Shown here piece by piece: positions 53,880 through 64,000 of a DNA stretch of 64,000 nucleotides. The first letter of the stretch is position 1. Every line of letters starts with the position of its first letter. Source of the stretch: Liopterus haemorrhoidalis (taxonomy: Eukaryota; Arthropoda; Insecta; Coleoptera; Dytiscidae). Location: assembly GCA_963971575.1 (NCBI GenBank), contig OZ020611.1:207246743-207310742 (forward strand). Direction: 5' to 3'. A program made the translations under genes and the position numbers. A model generated the notes under the pieces. The model did no database searches, was not told the DNA's origin, and worked only from the letters and a program-made list of their open reading frames with translations.

Positions 53880-54640
53880 TTTACTGACCGCCAACATAGG
53901 TATTGTGATCATACCGATTTTGATATTTCGAGATTTCGATGGATCTCCACGTTTTGGCTATTTTTAGCATGATGCCTGTCGGTCGATCTGTTTGTCTGTC
54001 TGTCGGTTTTTTCTGTCGGTCCGTGTACACGTGCAGAGCAAATTCGGCTAAAAGGATTTTTATGAAACTTCATATTTAAGCTTTTGACATCAATTGCGAG
54101 CTGATCAACTTTTGGTAAACATCGGTTAACTAGAAATGGGAGTTTACTCGTGTCGATTTTAAGATTACACAACAGAGAAATATTTCGATAAAAATTATTT
54201 AACAAAAGTTGTTATAAAAGCAATAACTAACAACTATTATTTGAGACATTTTTTTTAATTTTATTTTTTTTATTTATTTTTTTTTTTTTATTATGCATGC
54301 AGGTACGTTTCCATGGTTATCGTAATTTATAAATACACGTTATGAAATTGTCAACGTAATATAATACGTTATTGTCTCTTACTTTAATAACTACTCTGCT
54401 GCTAGAACGTATTTTTACAAGTACTTTGTGATAGCGGTCGGTCCTGTGATGGCCACAGCTGATTTTTTTCATAATTCTCACAACAGAGAAATATTTCGAA
54501 CAAAAATATTTAACAAAATTTGCTATAAAAGCAATAACTAACAACTTTTATTTGAGACATTTTTTGATAAAACAGCATAAATTAAACAAATTCTTTGTGA
54601 TGGTGGTCAGTCCTGTGATGGCCACAGCTGATTTTTTGCT
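53880..54640 (+). repeat. Dispersed repeat A, copy 3, with duplicated end
   Basis: ACTGACCGCCAACATA at 53883, TTTCGAGATTTCGATGGATC, a GTCTGTCTGTCGG microsatellite, GTACACGTGCAGAGCAAATT, GGGAGTTTACTCGTGTCG, and the end GGTCGGTCCTGTGATGGCC (54437). A second copy of the last 160 bp follows at once (54478-54632), ending GGTCAGTCCTGTGATGGCC. Confidence 0.75.
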
Positions 54641-54644
54641 GTTC

Positions 54645-55800
54645 GGACACTAGTTACGTTATAAGGGTGTAAGTGTTTTACGTAAATATCCTAAAAATAA
54701 AAGTACAGAATGGTTAAGAAAATCTGGAACATCATATTGATCTATAAACCATTGGTAGCACATTGCAAAAATTATCTTAGAGAAGATCTATCAAATATTG
54801 GTATCTAAGGTGTCTAGAAAGAACATATCAAGATGGAGTTGTGTGCCCAAGAATAAAAAGTGAGGAAGAGGAAAAAATGTTATTTTTAAGTAATGATGTT
54901 CTTGATAACTTTTGAAAAATGAAAAATGAATGAACCTTCAAAAAACTCATCAAAACACCAACTTATTGATAAGTTGTGATTATTTTTCAACTGAGGATAC
55001 TGGTATACTAAAAGTTTTATAGCTCCCTTTCATCTAACATACTAAATAAACCACCGAGAAGACGCGTTCGTTGAATAAGGATTGTGAAACTTTATGTACA
55101 GGAGTAAAACGAAATGTACTGGTTGGCAGAGAACCAGGAGTTTCTTGTAATCGTCTGGGAACTAATTGTATAGTGCCAGTACCTCGCTCTGGAAACATTT
55201 GCTTCCTGCGAGCATCCTGCGAGGTTTCCGCAGGATGCTTGGCAACTTTTTTAATTGCACATTATTTATATTCTTACTGATTTAGATGCAAAGAAGGAAG
55301 TAAGGTACATGAATCAAATGAAATTTTTAATTAGTCCGAAAATGTAGCCCGGACAAGTAGATGGTCGTCCTCAAAGTAAAGAACGTTTACGGATAGCACC
55401 CTGGGCTCCATTTCGTGTCGCCGAGTTGGGTTTAAGGTGGCCATTGTCTGACAGAGTGTGAGTTTTACTAAGCACGGTTCATTTAATGCGTTTTTATTGA
55501 TTTTTATCATGCTCGAGGTACAAGAATAAATGTTGAAGTTTATTGTAGAAAAGAGAAACGTCGACGGCAGGGTTTCCCAAACTGTGCTACGCGGTGCGTC
55601 TACTAGTTCTCCGCAAGCAGATTAGACAGAATAGTAAATAAAATAAATGTGAAAATAATGTTTTTTTTTTTTCCAAAACAAACTTTTCACTCAGAAATGA
55701 TACGCTACTGAAGATAACAAAAGCCAGTACAATAATATTTTATTGCTCCCAATAAATGTTAATGAAGACACTCGAATCTCAATAGTTCAACTGGTCATTG
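54645..55800. other. No gene; hairpin at 55213 and hAT end at 55568
   Basis: GCATCCTGCG at 55213, a 7-base loop and CGCAGGATGC form a perfect 10-bp hairpin. At about 55567 CAGGGTTTCCCAAACTGTGC is a hAT-type end without a located partner. Otherwise AT-rich; the ORF at 55071-55280 has no recognisable domain. Confidence 0.45.
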
Positions 55801-55804
55801 AAAA

Positions 55805-56475
55805 AGTTTTTTTTTTTTTTTTATTTAAATAAAAATTTCATGCGCCTCAGCAGCTAGGGCTATTGGCACCGGATTCATTATGTTTTGTGTTTACATTAAG
55901 GTAGCATTATTATATACATACATTATATACATTGCTAATATTGTGAACATTTATATTTTATTATATAAGTGGATGTCTCTTAAGAATGTCAGAACATTGT
56001 TGATGGCTTCCGAGTTATTGGCCAGGGCATTTTGAATTGCATTTGGTATCTTGTTTTTTTCCCTCTGGTTATCATATTTCCTGCATTGGACAATTATATG
56101 TTCTGTTGTGAGAGGGGTGTGGCAAGTATCGCATGTTGGGGGATCTTGGCGTTCGAAGAGATGTTTGTGGGTTATTAGGGAGTGTCCAATTCGCAGTCTG
56201 GTGAGAATGATTTGGTCTTTTCGATTTTTAGGATAATACCAAGGACCGGTTTCTGACTTAATCCTCTTTAACTTATTGTTTGACGCTTGCCAATAGTTGT
56301 TCCAGCTTTTCTTAACTTCTCTCTTTATGTGACTTATGAGGTCATCTGCTGGGATACGTATGTCGGAGATGTTGACGTTGGTTGCTTCCTTGGCTGCATG
56401 ATCCACCTCTTCATTGCCCAGAATGCCAACGTGTGAAGGTGTGAAGGAAAAAGTTTTAACCATTATGAAATACAA
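55805..56475 (-). pseudogene. 3' end of a Jockey-like LINE: RNase H end, tail and poly(A)
   Basis: The 174-codon frame (56475-55951) starts within the RNase H domain, FTPSHVGILGNEEVDHAAKE (the last catalytic region, with the GNE-x-D-x-x-A pattern). It runs through IPADDLISHIKREVKKSWNN and RLRIGHSLITHKHLF to PPTCDTCHTPLTTEHIIVQC, the complete Cys/His tail. It is the best-preserved LINE coding piece here, free of stops. The untranslated part follows, then an A tract on the minus strand (T run at 55807-55823). This is a typical 5'-truncated insertion. Confidence 0.85.
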
Positions 56476-56769
56476 ATATACAGCTGAGTGACTGTTCTAT
56501 TACAAGAGCGGCATATATTACAGTACAAATTCCTTAAAATTTTCCAAATAATAGATAATGGATGTTGTGACGTTTCATGCAATGGGAATATGAATTACCT
56601 ATATTCTTTATATCTCTTATAATTCAGACATGAAATCATAGTGGTGCAGCGTTATTTATTTATTTTTGCTGCGATTATTTTTCAGTGGATCGCTGGTTAA
56701 AGTACGGATTGTTAAAAAAAGCTGCCAAAGTCTCCGTCTTAGAACGTCCACGCTTTTCTTACGCTTAAG
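56476..56769. other. No gene recognised
   Basis: No coding domain is seen. GTGGATCGCTGG at about 56685 resembles the hAT-flank string GGTCGCTGG at 42565, but no element end was confirmed. Confidence 0.35.
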
Positions 56770-57055
56770 ACGTTTGGATTAAGCTTTTACCCACCGCTAC
56801 ATACACATATAAGGGAGGTATTGTGATGGATGTCCACGGATTGAGGTTCCTACATAATGTTTTTACTATTTTTAGCATGATGTCTGTCGGTCCTTGGACA
56901 CGTGTAAAGCGAATTTGGCTAAACGTATTTTTATGAAACTTCATTTTTAAACTTCTCACACCAATGGCATCATTAAGCAACTTTTGGTAAAAAGCGGTCA
57001 TCTAGAAATGGAAGATTTTTGGCGTTCAGTCCTCTGGTGGCCACAACTGATTTTT
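56770..57055 (+). repeat. Dispersed repeat A, copy 4 (shortened)
   Basis: Forward copy with AAGGGAGGTATTGTGATGG, TTAGCATGATGTCTGTCGG, ACACGTGTAAAGCGAATTTG and a GGTGGCCACAACTGATTTTT end; the microsatellite is reduced to one unit and the middle is deleted. Confidence 0.7.
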
Positions 57056-57194
57056 TTTAAAATATTTTTACGGTATTTTTACTTTTTTTTATTATAGTAA
57101 TAATACTTACTAAGAATTTATTTTGTCATACGTATATGTAATGTTTCCACGATTATGTTAAATAATTTCTGTGTTAGAGAGTATTTGGTTTAAG

Positions 57195-57600
57195 TACCTA
57201 TTTTGTGAGGGCGTTCGGTCTTGTGGTGGCCGACAGACAAACAGACAGATAGACAGACTGACAGACATCATGCTAAAAATAGTCAAAACGTTATGTAGGG
57301 ACCTCAATTCGTGGAGATCCATCGAAATCTCGAAATGTCAAAATCGGTATGATCACAATACCTCCCTTATACCATGAGTTCAAAAAGTAATTACATAAGG
57401 TTTGGCTATGGAAAAATAAAATAATGTCTACTGCAAGCTTTATATAACAATATAAACTTATGACATAAAACAACAGTGATGACAATTAATTCTAAAGCTT
57501 GCAGTAGACATTATTTCATTTTTCCATAGCCAACCCTTATGTAATTACTTTTTGAACTCATGGTATATGTTGACGGTTGGTAAAAAATAATTTTGTCAAA
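57195..57600 (-). repeat. Dispersed repeat A, copy 5 (inverted, shortened)
   Basis: Reverse orientation: GGTCTTGTGGTGGCC directly meets the GACAGACAAACAGACAG microsatellite, so the middle is deleted. TCGAAATCTCGAAATGTC and CACAATACCTCCC follow. It faces copy 4 head to head and is split by a MITE at 57372-57563. Confidence 0.75.
57372..57563. mobile_element. Fold-back MITE, 192 bp, inserted at TA in repeat A
   Basis: The outer 70 or so bases at each end are inverted copies (CCATGAGTTCAAAAAGTAAT at the left tip). TA flanks at 57370-57371 and 57564-57565. Intact repeat A copies read CCTCCCTTATATGTTGG through the site, so the insertion point is directly shown. Confidence 0.95.
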
Positions 57601-57960
57601 AACACGCAATATTTTCCATAAACGCAATCTGATCATTCCTTTCGTACGTTTCCGGTTCAGATTAATGTACTTTACTTAGATTTTTTTCAGATTTTCAGTT
57701 TAACCCCTTTGAGTTAAAGGGTGCCGGACAAGGGTTTTTTAGCATATTTGTTGCAAAAATAGTATGAAAATAGAGACATTTTAAACTACTTTTCGTTCCT
57801 TAATCCACGTCTTAATAGCTTTCTTTTGATACCACACAATACATTTTTTTTTAAATAATTATTTTTTTCAACGACACCAAAAAGTCGATATGTTTCGAAA
57901 TACTAATCTGATCAATATTTTTTGGTCATACCTACAAAATCAAAAAACGAACTGAGTACG
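57600..57960 (-). repeat. Dispersed repeat B, copy 4
   Basis: AGATTTTCAGTTTAACCCC, CGTTCCTTAATCCACGTCTT and GTCATACCTACAAAATC are shared with the copies at 50420 and 63085 in reverse orientation. Confidence 0.6.
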
Positions 57961-57964
57961 GGTT

Positions 57965-58664
57965 CCTCAGATTGTTCACAATAAACACTGTTTTCAATGA
58001 AATGTGTTGGCTTCATGTTGGTAAAAACCAAACATTCTACATTTTCTCGCCGACCCTCTTACAATTACTTTTACTGCGATGTTTTGATTCAATTTAGGAC
58101 TCTCAGCACTTATTACACTATTAAAATTTAACTAAGTGTCACAGTAGTAAATTTATCATGGAAATATACGGAAATGTTTTAGAATTCAAGATAAGATATC
58201 ACTATTAAACATTTACTAACTATCGTAAAATTCCAGAGAATTCGAATGAATGTCGCCGTATTTCATACTGAATGTAGTTCTTTAATGATCATGACACGTT
58301 TGCATGGGCAACAAACTGTGGGGCAAATATTATTATCTCCCGTGAAGATGCTAATGCTGTATTATTTTATTATGTTCATGAGCATTCTATGCTAATGACA
58401 GTAAGGATACAGATTTAGGAATTAATTATTTGGCTCCAGGACAATTATCTCGCAAGATGCTGATCTTAATTTTGTAAATCTTAGTCAGCGTTTACCATTT
58501 ATATAGATGATTCATATTGCTGGAGGAAATAAGACAATTAGATGGATATTTTAAGTTCTGTGACACGATGGGTAATTTTAGAAAGGTTGCTGAAGAATAT
58601 GTATATTATTAAATCTTGAGCTACGTCCAGGTAGGATTAGGCTTGCCAGATATCCTGCTTTCAG
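57965..58664. other. No gene recognised
   Basis: No coding domain or terminal repeat found; AT-rich. Confidence 0.4.
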
Positions 58665-59531
58665 TAATGGTGGGTTTAGTAAACACTTAGCCTTAGCCTT
58701 AGCCTTAGTTTTAATTTTAGTGTTAGTCTTAGTTTTTGTCTTAATCGTAATGAATGAGTACGAGTTTATACAATGATTAATTTTAACAAATAACTAATGA
58801 AACGCCGAGTTTAACGCACGCGCATAGTGTCCTCGTTCAGTGTTGACGAACAAAGCTTGTTAGAACTAATATTTGAAACGGCAAAAGTCAAAATCTTTGG
58901 TTGTAGATAACGATTAAAGAAATAAACATTGTGAGTAAAGATGTTCCGTAATAAAAACAATAATAAAATTGTTAATAGTTCGTAATATATAATCTGCACA
59001 TTTTATGTCTGAGTAAGCGCACGCGCATTTGTGCGGTCTTAATCTTAGTGCTAAGAAACGTTGAATGTTACCTACATTTCAAGGTCGGTTTTAAGAACCT
59101 TAAAGCTGCATTCACAGTTACCAAATTATACTTACAATTTAGAACTATAATCAAGTATAATCTGTCTCATTTTGTAATACGAAACTAGATCTGGTTTCTT
59201 TGGTGACTATTATGGTGTAAATAGACTTTTATGGAAACATGCGAACTTGTAAATCTGGCTTTTAAATTTGTGGTTAAGTTTTATTATATCGAGGTTATAT
59301 TCAACCAAAAACTACATATGTCAGATAACAAATTAACAAGTCAAAATTGCAATTGACATGTCAAAATTGTGACTGACATGTCAAAAATTTGAAAGGTGCC
59401 ATTTCAGAATTACCACCCTACGATGATATTTTAAATAAACAACATAAAAAATTAAGTTTCCCTATTAGTTTCGTATTACAAAATGAGACAGATAATATTA
59501 TATTTATACTTAGGAGAGCATTCATACATAC

Positions 59532-59937
59532 ACTCTGTTCCAAACGGTTAGGCGGAACTAAATGGGAATTTTGTTCTTTTAGGTTGTCACGAGAAGGGAC
59601 CTGGCTTGGGTTATTTCATTTTTCACGTTGGAATGTCAAAATTTAAAATTCCAACAATGAAACCATGGAAACGAATGACCTATGTCAAAATTAAATTATT
59701 TTTCTTACATATTTTAATGACAAAAAAATAAATAAATGGGAAATTTGTATTAAGAATGACACAAAAAATCAAAATATAAAGAAAATGACATTTTAAAATG
59801 ATACTAATCTTAATCAAAAAATGTTTATTGTAAGTATGATTTACAAAGCTTAAACAAAACGGCCGAAAAGCACGATTTAAACGATAAAAGTAACTAGATT
59901 GCAAAATCTAGTTCCGCTTAACCGTTTGGAATAGACT
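59532..59937. mobile_element. AGTCTGTTCC MITE, 406 bp, nested level 3
   Basis: TCTGTTCCAAACGGTTAGGC at the left and TTAACCGTTTGGAATAGACT at the right. Very similar to 62533-62938 in inverted orientation and of the same length. The minus-strand 74-codon frame (59680-59904) is element sequence. Confidence 0.85.
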
Positions 59938-60184
59938 TTACCAAATTATAATTATGATTAGTAGGTGCTACCATCTATTGTTACACACAAAATTTACTAT
60001 TGCATGGACTAAATGTCATGCATAAATAAGCTAAAATGGTCACAGTTTTTCATTTACGAATTATTTAGGCAGTTCTATGATCCATAATTATAGTTTTTTG
60101 CATGTCGTATCTATTTTGACATTTCAAATTTACTTATAGGTTAGCTTCTGTCTCTTTCTCGCTAACTGTAAATCATAAGTGTAA

Positions 60185-60682
60185 TGCTGCGTTCAGAACC
60201 TCGAAATTAGGAATTAGAATTAGTACTTAGAATTAACGTAAATATTTATTATACGTAACTGTACGTTATCGTTCACAACCTTCAAAATTAATACTTATAC
60301 TTATAAATTAAAATTAAATGTTTGAAGACTTCAAACCCTTACGTTAATTTATAATTGACGCATGCGCAGTAAGCACTTGTCAACCTAAAAATTTCTATGA
60401 CCAAATTTTTTTGCTTCTATCCACATATTTATGTTTTCTATGAGTATAAATATAAATTTTTCCTCTATTTTAATTCTTTTCAAAACTATGAAACACTCAA
60501 AAACTCATTAGCAAATGTAAACAGCTGCCAAATATCTATCGATAAAGTAGAAATCGATAAAAATATCTATCAGTGGCTTAATTTCTTAATTTTTATTGTG
60601 AATGCTTCTACGTACAAATTTTATGTTAAGTACTAATTTCACGTTAATTCTAATTTATAATTTGGAAATTCTGAACGAAGCA
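60185..60682. mobile_element. Harbinger-like MITE with TGCTGCGTTCAGAA ends, nested level 3
   Basis: TGCTGCGTTCAGAACCTCG and AATTCTGAACGAAGCA are inverted. TAA is duplicated at 60182-60184 and 60683-60685. The interior has AATTAGAATTAG and AATTCTAATTTAT blocks in inverted order. The ORF at 60397-60636 has no recognisable domain. Confidence 0.8.
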
Positions 60683-60979
60683 TAAGTATAAGCATGAAGT
60701 CTGCAAACTTTTAAATTATACTTATAATTAAGACACTTGAGGAGTACGTTAGTGTGAATGGTTACGTAGGAGGCAGTATGACAAACTTCTAAGTATAAAT
60801 GTAAATCATAAGTATAATTATAATTAGGGAAGTGCGAATGCAGCTTAAGACTAAAATCAATGTGTTGTATTAACTTGCTCGTAGCGATACGATAGTTTAT
60901 CTTTTAAGGTTAAAATTAAAACGTAAGATTAAAACTAAGACTGCAACTAAATGTTGACTAAACCCACCATTAGACAGTC

Positions 60980-61250
60980 CTGCTTTTACAATAAGGGCCG
61001 AGAGTTCCAGTTCCTAATAAACTAGTTCCTAATAGTTATTAAACACATTATTTATTTATGAAGTTAATAAATTTATTGGTGATTTCCAAGTTACAAAATC
61101 CTTCTTATAGTTTATTAGCAATATAATTTTGTTTTTATATTGGCATTTCTTATGAAGATAGTAACCACGGTACAAGAGGGATAGAGCTATACGTAAATTA
61201 GTAGAGCTAGAGTGAAATTAAATTTGGACGATTTGAAGATTTTGAATTTA
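60980..61250. other. No gene recognised
   Basis: AT-rich, contains a doubled TAATAAACTAGTTCCTAATAG; nothing else. Confidence 0.4.
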
Positions 61251-61251
61251 T

Positions 61252-61405
61252 GGTATTCCAAACGTATAAGCGGAACCAAATTGAATTTGAATTATTTTTA
61301 AAGTTGTCACGAACTCACTTTTTAATGACTGAAAAGCTTCATTTAACCGATAAAAATTACTTGTTTGCAAAATCTAATTCCTTTTAAACCAAATAAACAG
61401 ACTAT
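61252..61405. mobile_element. Degenerate AGTCTGTTCC-type MITE, 154 bp
   Basis: TATTCCAAACGTATAAGCGG at the left and TAAACCAAATAAACAGACTA at the right are decayed forms of the family ends, with AAATTACTTGTTTGCAAAATC between. The body is largely deleted. Confidence 0.65.
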
Positions 61406-61409
61406 ACGT

Positions 61410-62530
61410 ATTACGTTTAGTCTACGTTTTACCAAAATATAAATTGTCCTACTTTAAACGATATTTGTTTAAATGAAATAAAATTACGGGTAAATAACAT
61501 TAAGAATTTAAAATTTTATATTACGGAATATTTTAATAAACTGCTTCCAGTTTACTTTTTCCTCAACGTTGAGTGATGAAAAAATTGTTTTTATCTCAAA
61601 TGTTAAATGACTGTGACAAAGGTCAAATGCTCGGGTTGGTTAAAACAAAAAGTTATATGAAAAGCTGAGAATTAAGCAATGATTGATGCATCGCTAAACT
61701 AACTACTAAATCAACTCGACACAAAAAAAAGACGGCCCACAAAGATTGACTTGATTATAATCGATGATTTGTGTTGTACAAAAAGTCATAAAACTTTTTT
61801 GTAACATTTTTAATGATTAATTTTACTACACAAATATAAATCTTGCATTAAAATCTTCTGGTACATACTTTTAGAAAAGATACCAGCAACATAAACAGAG
61901 TAGTGCTTGACTGACCATGGCCATGTCTTACTTCTTGGTGCCGTCTTACTTTGAAAGAATCTAAAAAGTGCGACGCTAGCTGGAAGAAGCACAAACAATT
62001 TGCTTAAGATAGATCTAAATGACGAGCTTTGTTAACCCTTTTGTTCCTAGTGGTTTACCCAAGAAACCACTTTTTAAAAAATGTATTACATGATATCCAA
62101 TAGCGACCATAAAACTACTAGCTTTACGCTATGTCCTATAATACCATCTTTAAGCGATAAACAGAATTTAGAAGCTGAAATATATCGGTATGTTAAAATT
62201 TATTTTAATATTTTGCGAGTAAGTTGCCATGTCAAACAGTTCAAAATTGCAATAAACTATTAAATTTTATGCAATTAGCGTATTGCAATGGCTGATAAGT
62301 AATTTTGCCAGTGATCTAGGTGATAATATGTGATAAATTGTTTATGGATTTGTTTTTATAATATTTAATTTTTCGTACTTTTTAACGTGATTTCGCTGCA
62401 TAACCACAGGGATTTCTGAAGTTGTGCAAATTTCAGAAAAAGTATGGAGCTTTATCGAGTTAGAAAATATGAAGGAGAGTGAGCTTGAAACTTTGTTTAG
62501 AAATATTATTTTTGACCAGAAATCTTATAT
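61410..62530. other. No gene recognised
   Basis: The ORFs at 61810-61998 (minus) and 62081-62263 (plus) have no recognisable domain and no supporting signals. No terminal repeats found. Confidence 0.4.
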
Positions 62531-62532
62531 AA

Positions 62533-62938
62533 AGTCTGTTCCAAACGGTTAGGCGGAACTAGATTTTGCAATCTAGTTACTTTCATCGTTTAAATCATGC
62601 TTTTCAGCCGTTTTGTTTAAGCTTTGTAAATCATACTTACAACAAACATTTTTTGGTTAAGGTTAATATAATTTTAAAATGTCATTTTCTTTATATTTTG
62701 ATTTTTTGTGTCATTCTTAATACAAATATCCCATTTATTTATTTTTTTGTCATTAAAATATGTAAGAAAAATAATTTAATTTTGACATATGTCATTCGTT
62801 TCCATGGTTTCATTGTTGGAATTTTAAATTTTGACATTCCAACATGAAAAATGAAATAACCCAAGCAAGGTCCCTTTTCGTGACAACCTAAAAGAACGAA
62901 ATTCCCATTTAGTTCTGCCTAACCGTTTGAAACAGACT
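62533..62938. mobile_element. AGTCTGTTCC MITE, 406 bp
   Basis: AGTCTGTTCCAAACGGTTAG and CTAACCGTTTGAAACAGACT are inverted. Subterminal AGATTTTGCAATCT is itself a palindrome. The interior matches 59532-59937 on the opposite strand closely, indicating recent activity of the family. Confidence 0.9.
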
Positions 62939-62944
62939 GTAGAA

Positions 62945-63084
62945 TATCTTATCTTATAAAATTCAAACGTCAGGTACCAATTGAAGTTAGATACCTCGCT
63001 TAGGTATGGATTTGTGCAATACAAAGCCTCATCATACAAAGTACTAATGTACAATGTGTGGGGTGGTAGGACGATCTAACTCAC
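62945..63084. other. Spacer between MITE and repeat B
   Basis: No gene or element recognised. Confidence 0.35.
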
Positions 63085-63860
63085 AAAAAAGACGTTTTTA
63101 GTAGGTATGACCACAAAAAAAACCTTATAACGTCACTATGTGTCTGTCTGTCTGTTTTTCTGTCTGTACGGTAGAAATTGTAGCAAACGGCTGAACATAG
63201 AAAGTTGAAATTTGGCATACTTTTTGACCCACATATAGGAAAACTATAGAGTTCAAAAAAATACAGCCAGGGACAAATATAAACAAATATGTAATTAATA
63301 CAAAAATAAATATATTTTAAAAATTTTGAGTGGGATATCAAATCAAACCTCTTAATGCGTGGATGCACAAACCAATTTTTATTTTTGAAAATATTTTTAT
63401 CAATATAATGGCAATAAACTTTTGTCCCCCACCCTATCTCTTAGAGGGGTTGAACTAAATATCTGAAAAAAATCTCAGTAAAATACATTTTTTTTTTTTC
63501 AATTTATTGTGTGGTATCAAAGGAAAGCTCTTAAGACGTAGATAAAGGAACGGGAAGTAGTTTTTTAGTTTTATTTTATTTATTTTTTTATTTTAATACG
63601 TTTTTTCCAAAAAAGTACTAAAAATCAGTGTCCCGCACCTTTTAACCCTAAAGGGTTAAATTAAAAATCTGAAAAAATTCTAAGCAATGTATATGAACCG
63701 GAAACATACGAGAAGTATTTTTTATTCGATTTCGTTTTTGGAAAATATTACAATTTTTGTGTTTTTTTTTTTTTTATTTAAATTTTTGTGGGGTTACTAA
63801 ATGGAAGCTCTTTAAGTGTAGATTAAGGAACGGTAAATGATTTTCTAAATACATTTCATT
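63085..63860 (+). repeat. Dispersed repeat B, copy 5 (longest)
   Basis: Starts GTAGGTATGACCACAAAAA, then CCTTATAACGTCACTATGTG, a GTCTGTCTGTC run, GGTAGAAATTGTAGC and GAAATTTGGCATAC. It continues with two successive GGTTAAAxTAAAxATCTGAA units (about 63432 and 63650) and two AGCTCTTAAG / GTAGATTAAGGAACGG units (about 63520 and 63808). The duplicated inner unit is about 250 bp. Confidence 0.65.
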
Positions 63861-64000
63861 TTGACTAACTTTGCCAAGTATTAAGATTTTCGTTTAATAT
63901 CTTTGCTAAAATGAAAAGAATATATTTGTATATATATGGATACATTTTGTTATGGGTAGAGAAGAAGTACGTAAATATATTTTGCAAATGTCGACTAGGA
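63861..64000. other. Window end, no gene recognised
   Basis: AT-rich sequence continuing out of the window. Confidence 0.35.

Larger units (their letters stand above)
59104..60845. mobile_element. Harbinger-like MITE with AGCTGCATTC ends, nested level 2
   Basis: AGCTGCATTCACAGTTACC and GGGAAGTGCGAATGCAGCT are inverted. TAA is duplicated at 59101-59103 and 60846-60848. The 3-bp TAA duplication suggests PIF/Harbinger. Removing the two MITEs inside leaves a short element of about 840 bp. Confidence 0.75.
58667..60970. mobile_element. Outer element with ATGGTGGGTTTAGT ends
   Basis: ATGGTGGGTTTAGTAAACA at the left and TGTTGACTAAACCCACCAT at the right are inverted, with TA on each side (58665-58666, 60971-60972). 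Just inside are CTTAGCC / TTAGTTTTAAT repeats at the left and TTAAAACTAAGACT at the right. It contains at least three nested MITEs. Non-coding. Confidence 0.75.

Noticed and set aside
55071..55280. 69-codon ORF with several cysteines
   Set aside because: No family resemblance, cysteines not in a regular pattern, and a 10-bp hairpin lies within it.
58688..58720. CTTAGCC repeats resembling telomeric TTAGG
   Set aside because: Three units of TTAGCC only, inside the end of a transposon with paired termini; not the insect TTAGG repeat.
59680..62847. Matching frames on opposite strands (59680-59904 and 62566-62847)
   Set aside because: Both are interiors of near-identical MITEs; several amino-acid changes among few nucleotide changes give no sign of coding selection.
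1..64000. Promoters, polyadenylation sites and terminators
   Set aside because: In sequence this AT-rich, TATA-like and AATAAA strings are everywhere; without a supported host gene none can be assigned.

Overview
The window reads as AT-rich, intron-and-repeat-laden arthropod (most likely insect) nuclear DNA. I find no intact host gene, no operon-like layout, no rRNA and no CRISPR. Almost everything recognisable is transposable element (TE) sequence: Tc1/mariner relics of the irritans-like and SETMAR-like insect types, hAT elements and hAT MITEs with 8-bp target-site duplications (TSDs), Harbinger-like MITEs with 3-bp TWA duplications, a piggyBac remnant at TTAA, and 5'-truncated non-LTR retrotransposon tails (RNase H plus Cys-rich tail, RT thumb regions, an R2-like C-terminus). 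The species cannot be named from the sequence. The insect call rests on the TE families and on a DUF4817-like helix-turn-helix fragment.

Layout. 1-8 kb: LINE RNase H relic with a tandemly duplicated tail, LINE RT tail, three hAT elements, a Tc1/mariner-type N-terminal ORF. 8-13 kb: dispersed repeat A, a minisatellite, an RT motif, a tRNA-like block, a candidate micro-exon. 13-18.5 kb: two Harbinger-like MITEs in opposite orientation, a hAT carrying another MITE, a DUF4817 fragment. 20-25.4 kb: a composite element containing a piggyBac insertion, a mariner, an antisense RTE-like RT. 26.8-32.5 kb: nested hAT elements, an almost complete Tc1 with an intron, an R2-like tail, a mariner. 33-36 kb: hAT with nested MITEs. 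39.0-41.7 kb: a 2.7-kb transposon with about 0.87-kb terminal inverted repeats and a Cys-containing ORF, the most unusual object here. 41.8-53 kb: more hAT, LINE tails and two mariners, one of which splits a LINE tail. 53-64 kb: repeats A and B, a LINE RNase H tail, and a set of MITEs nested several layers deep.

The nesting allows several insertions to be checked against an uninterrupted copy elsewhere in the same window: piggyBac at TTAA, the 57.4-kb MITE at TA, the 49-kb mariner in repeat B, and the 52-kb mariner in a LINE. None of the transposases I can read is clearly intact. The Tc1 copy comes closest, but it lacks a stretch between its first and second catalytic Asp. All coordinates were read by eye from the sequence; family names come from recognising motifs, not from searches.
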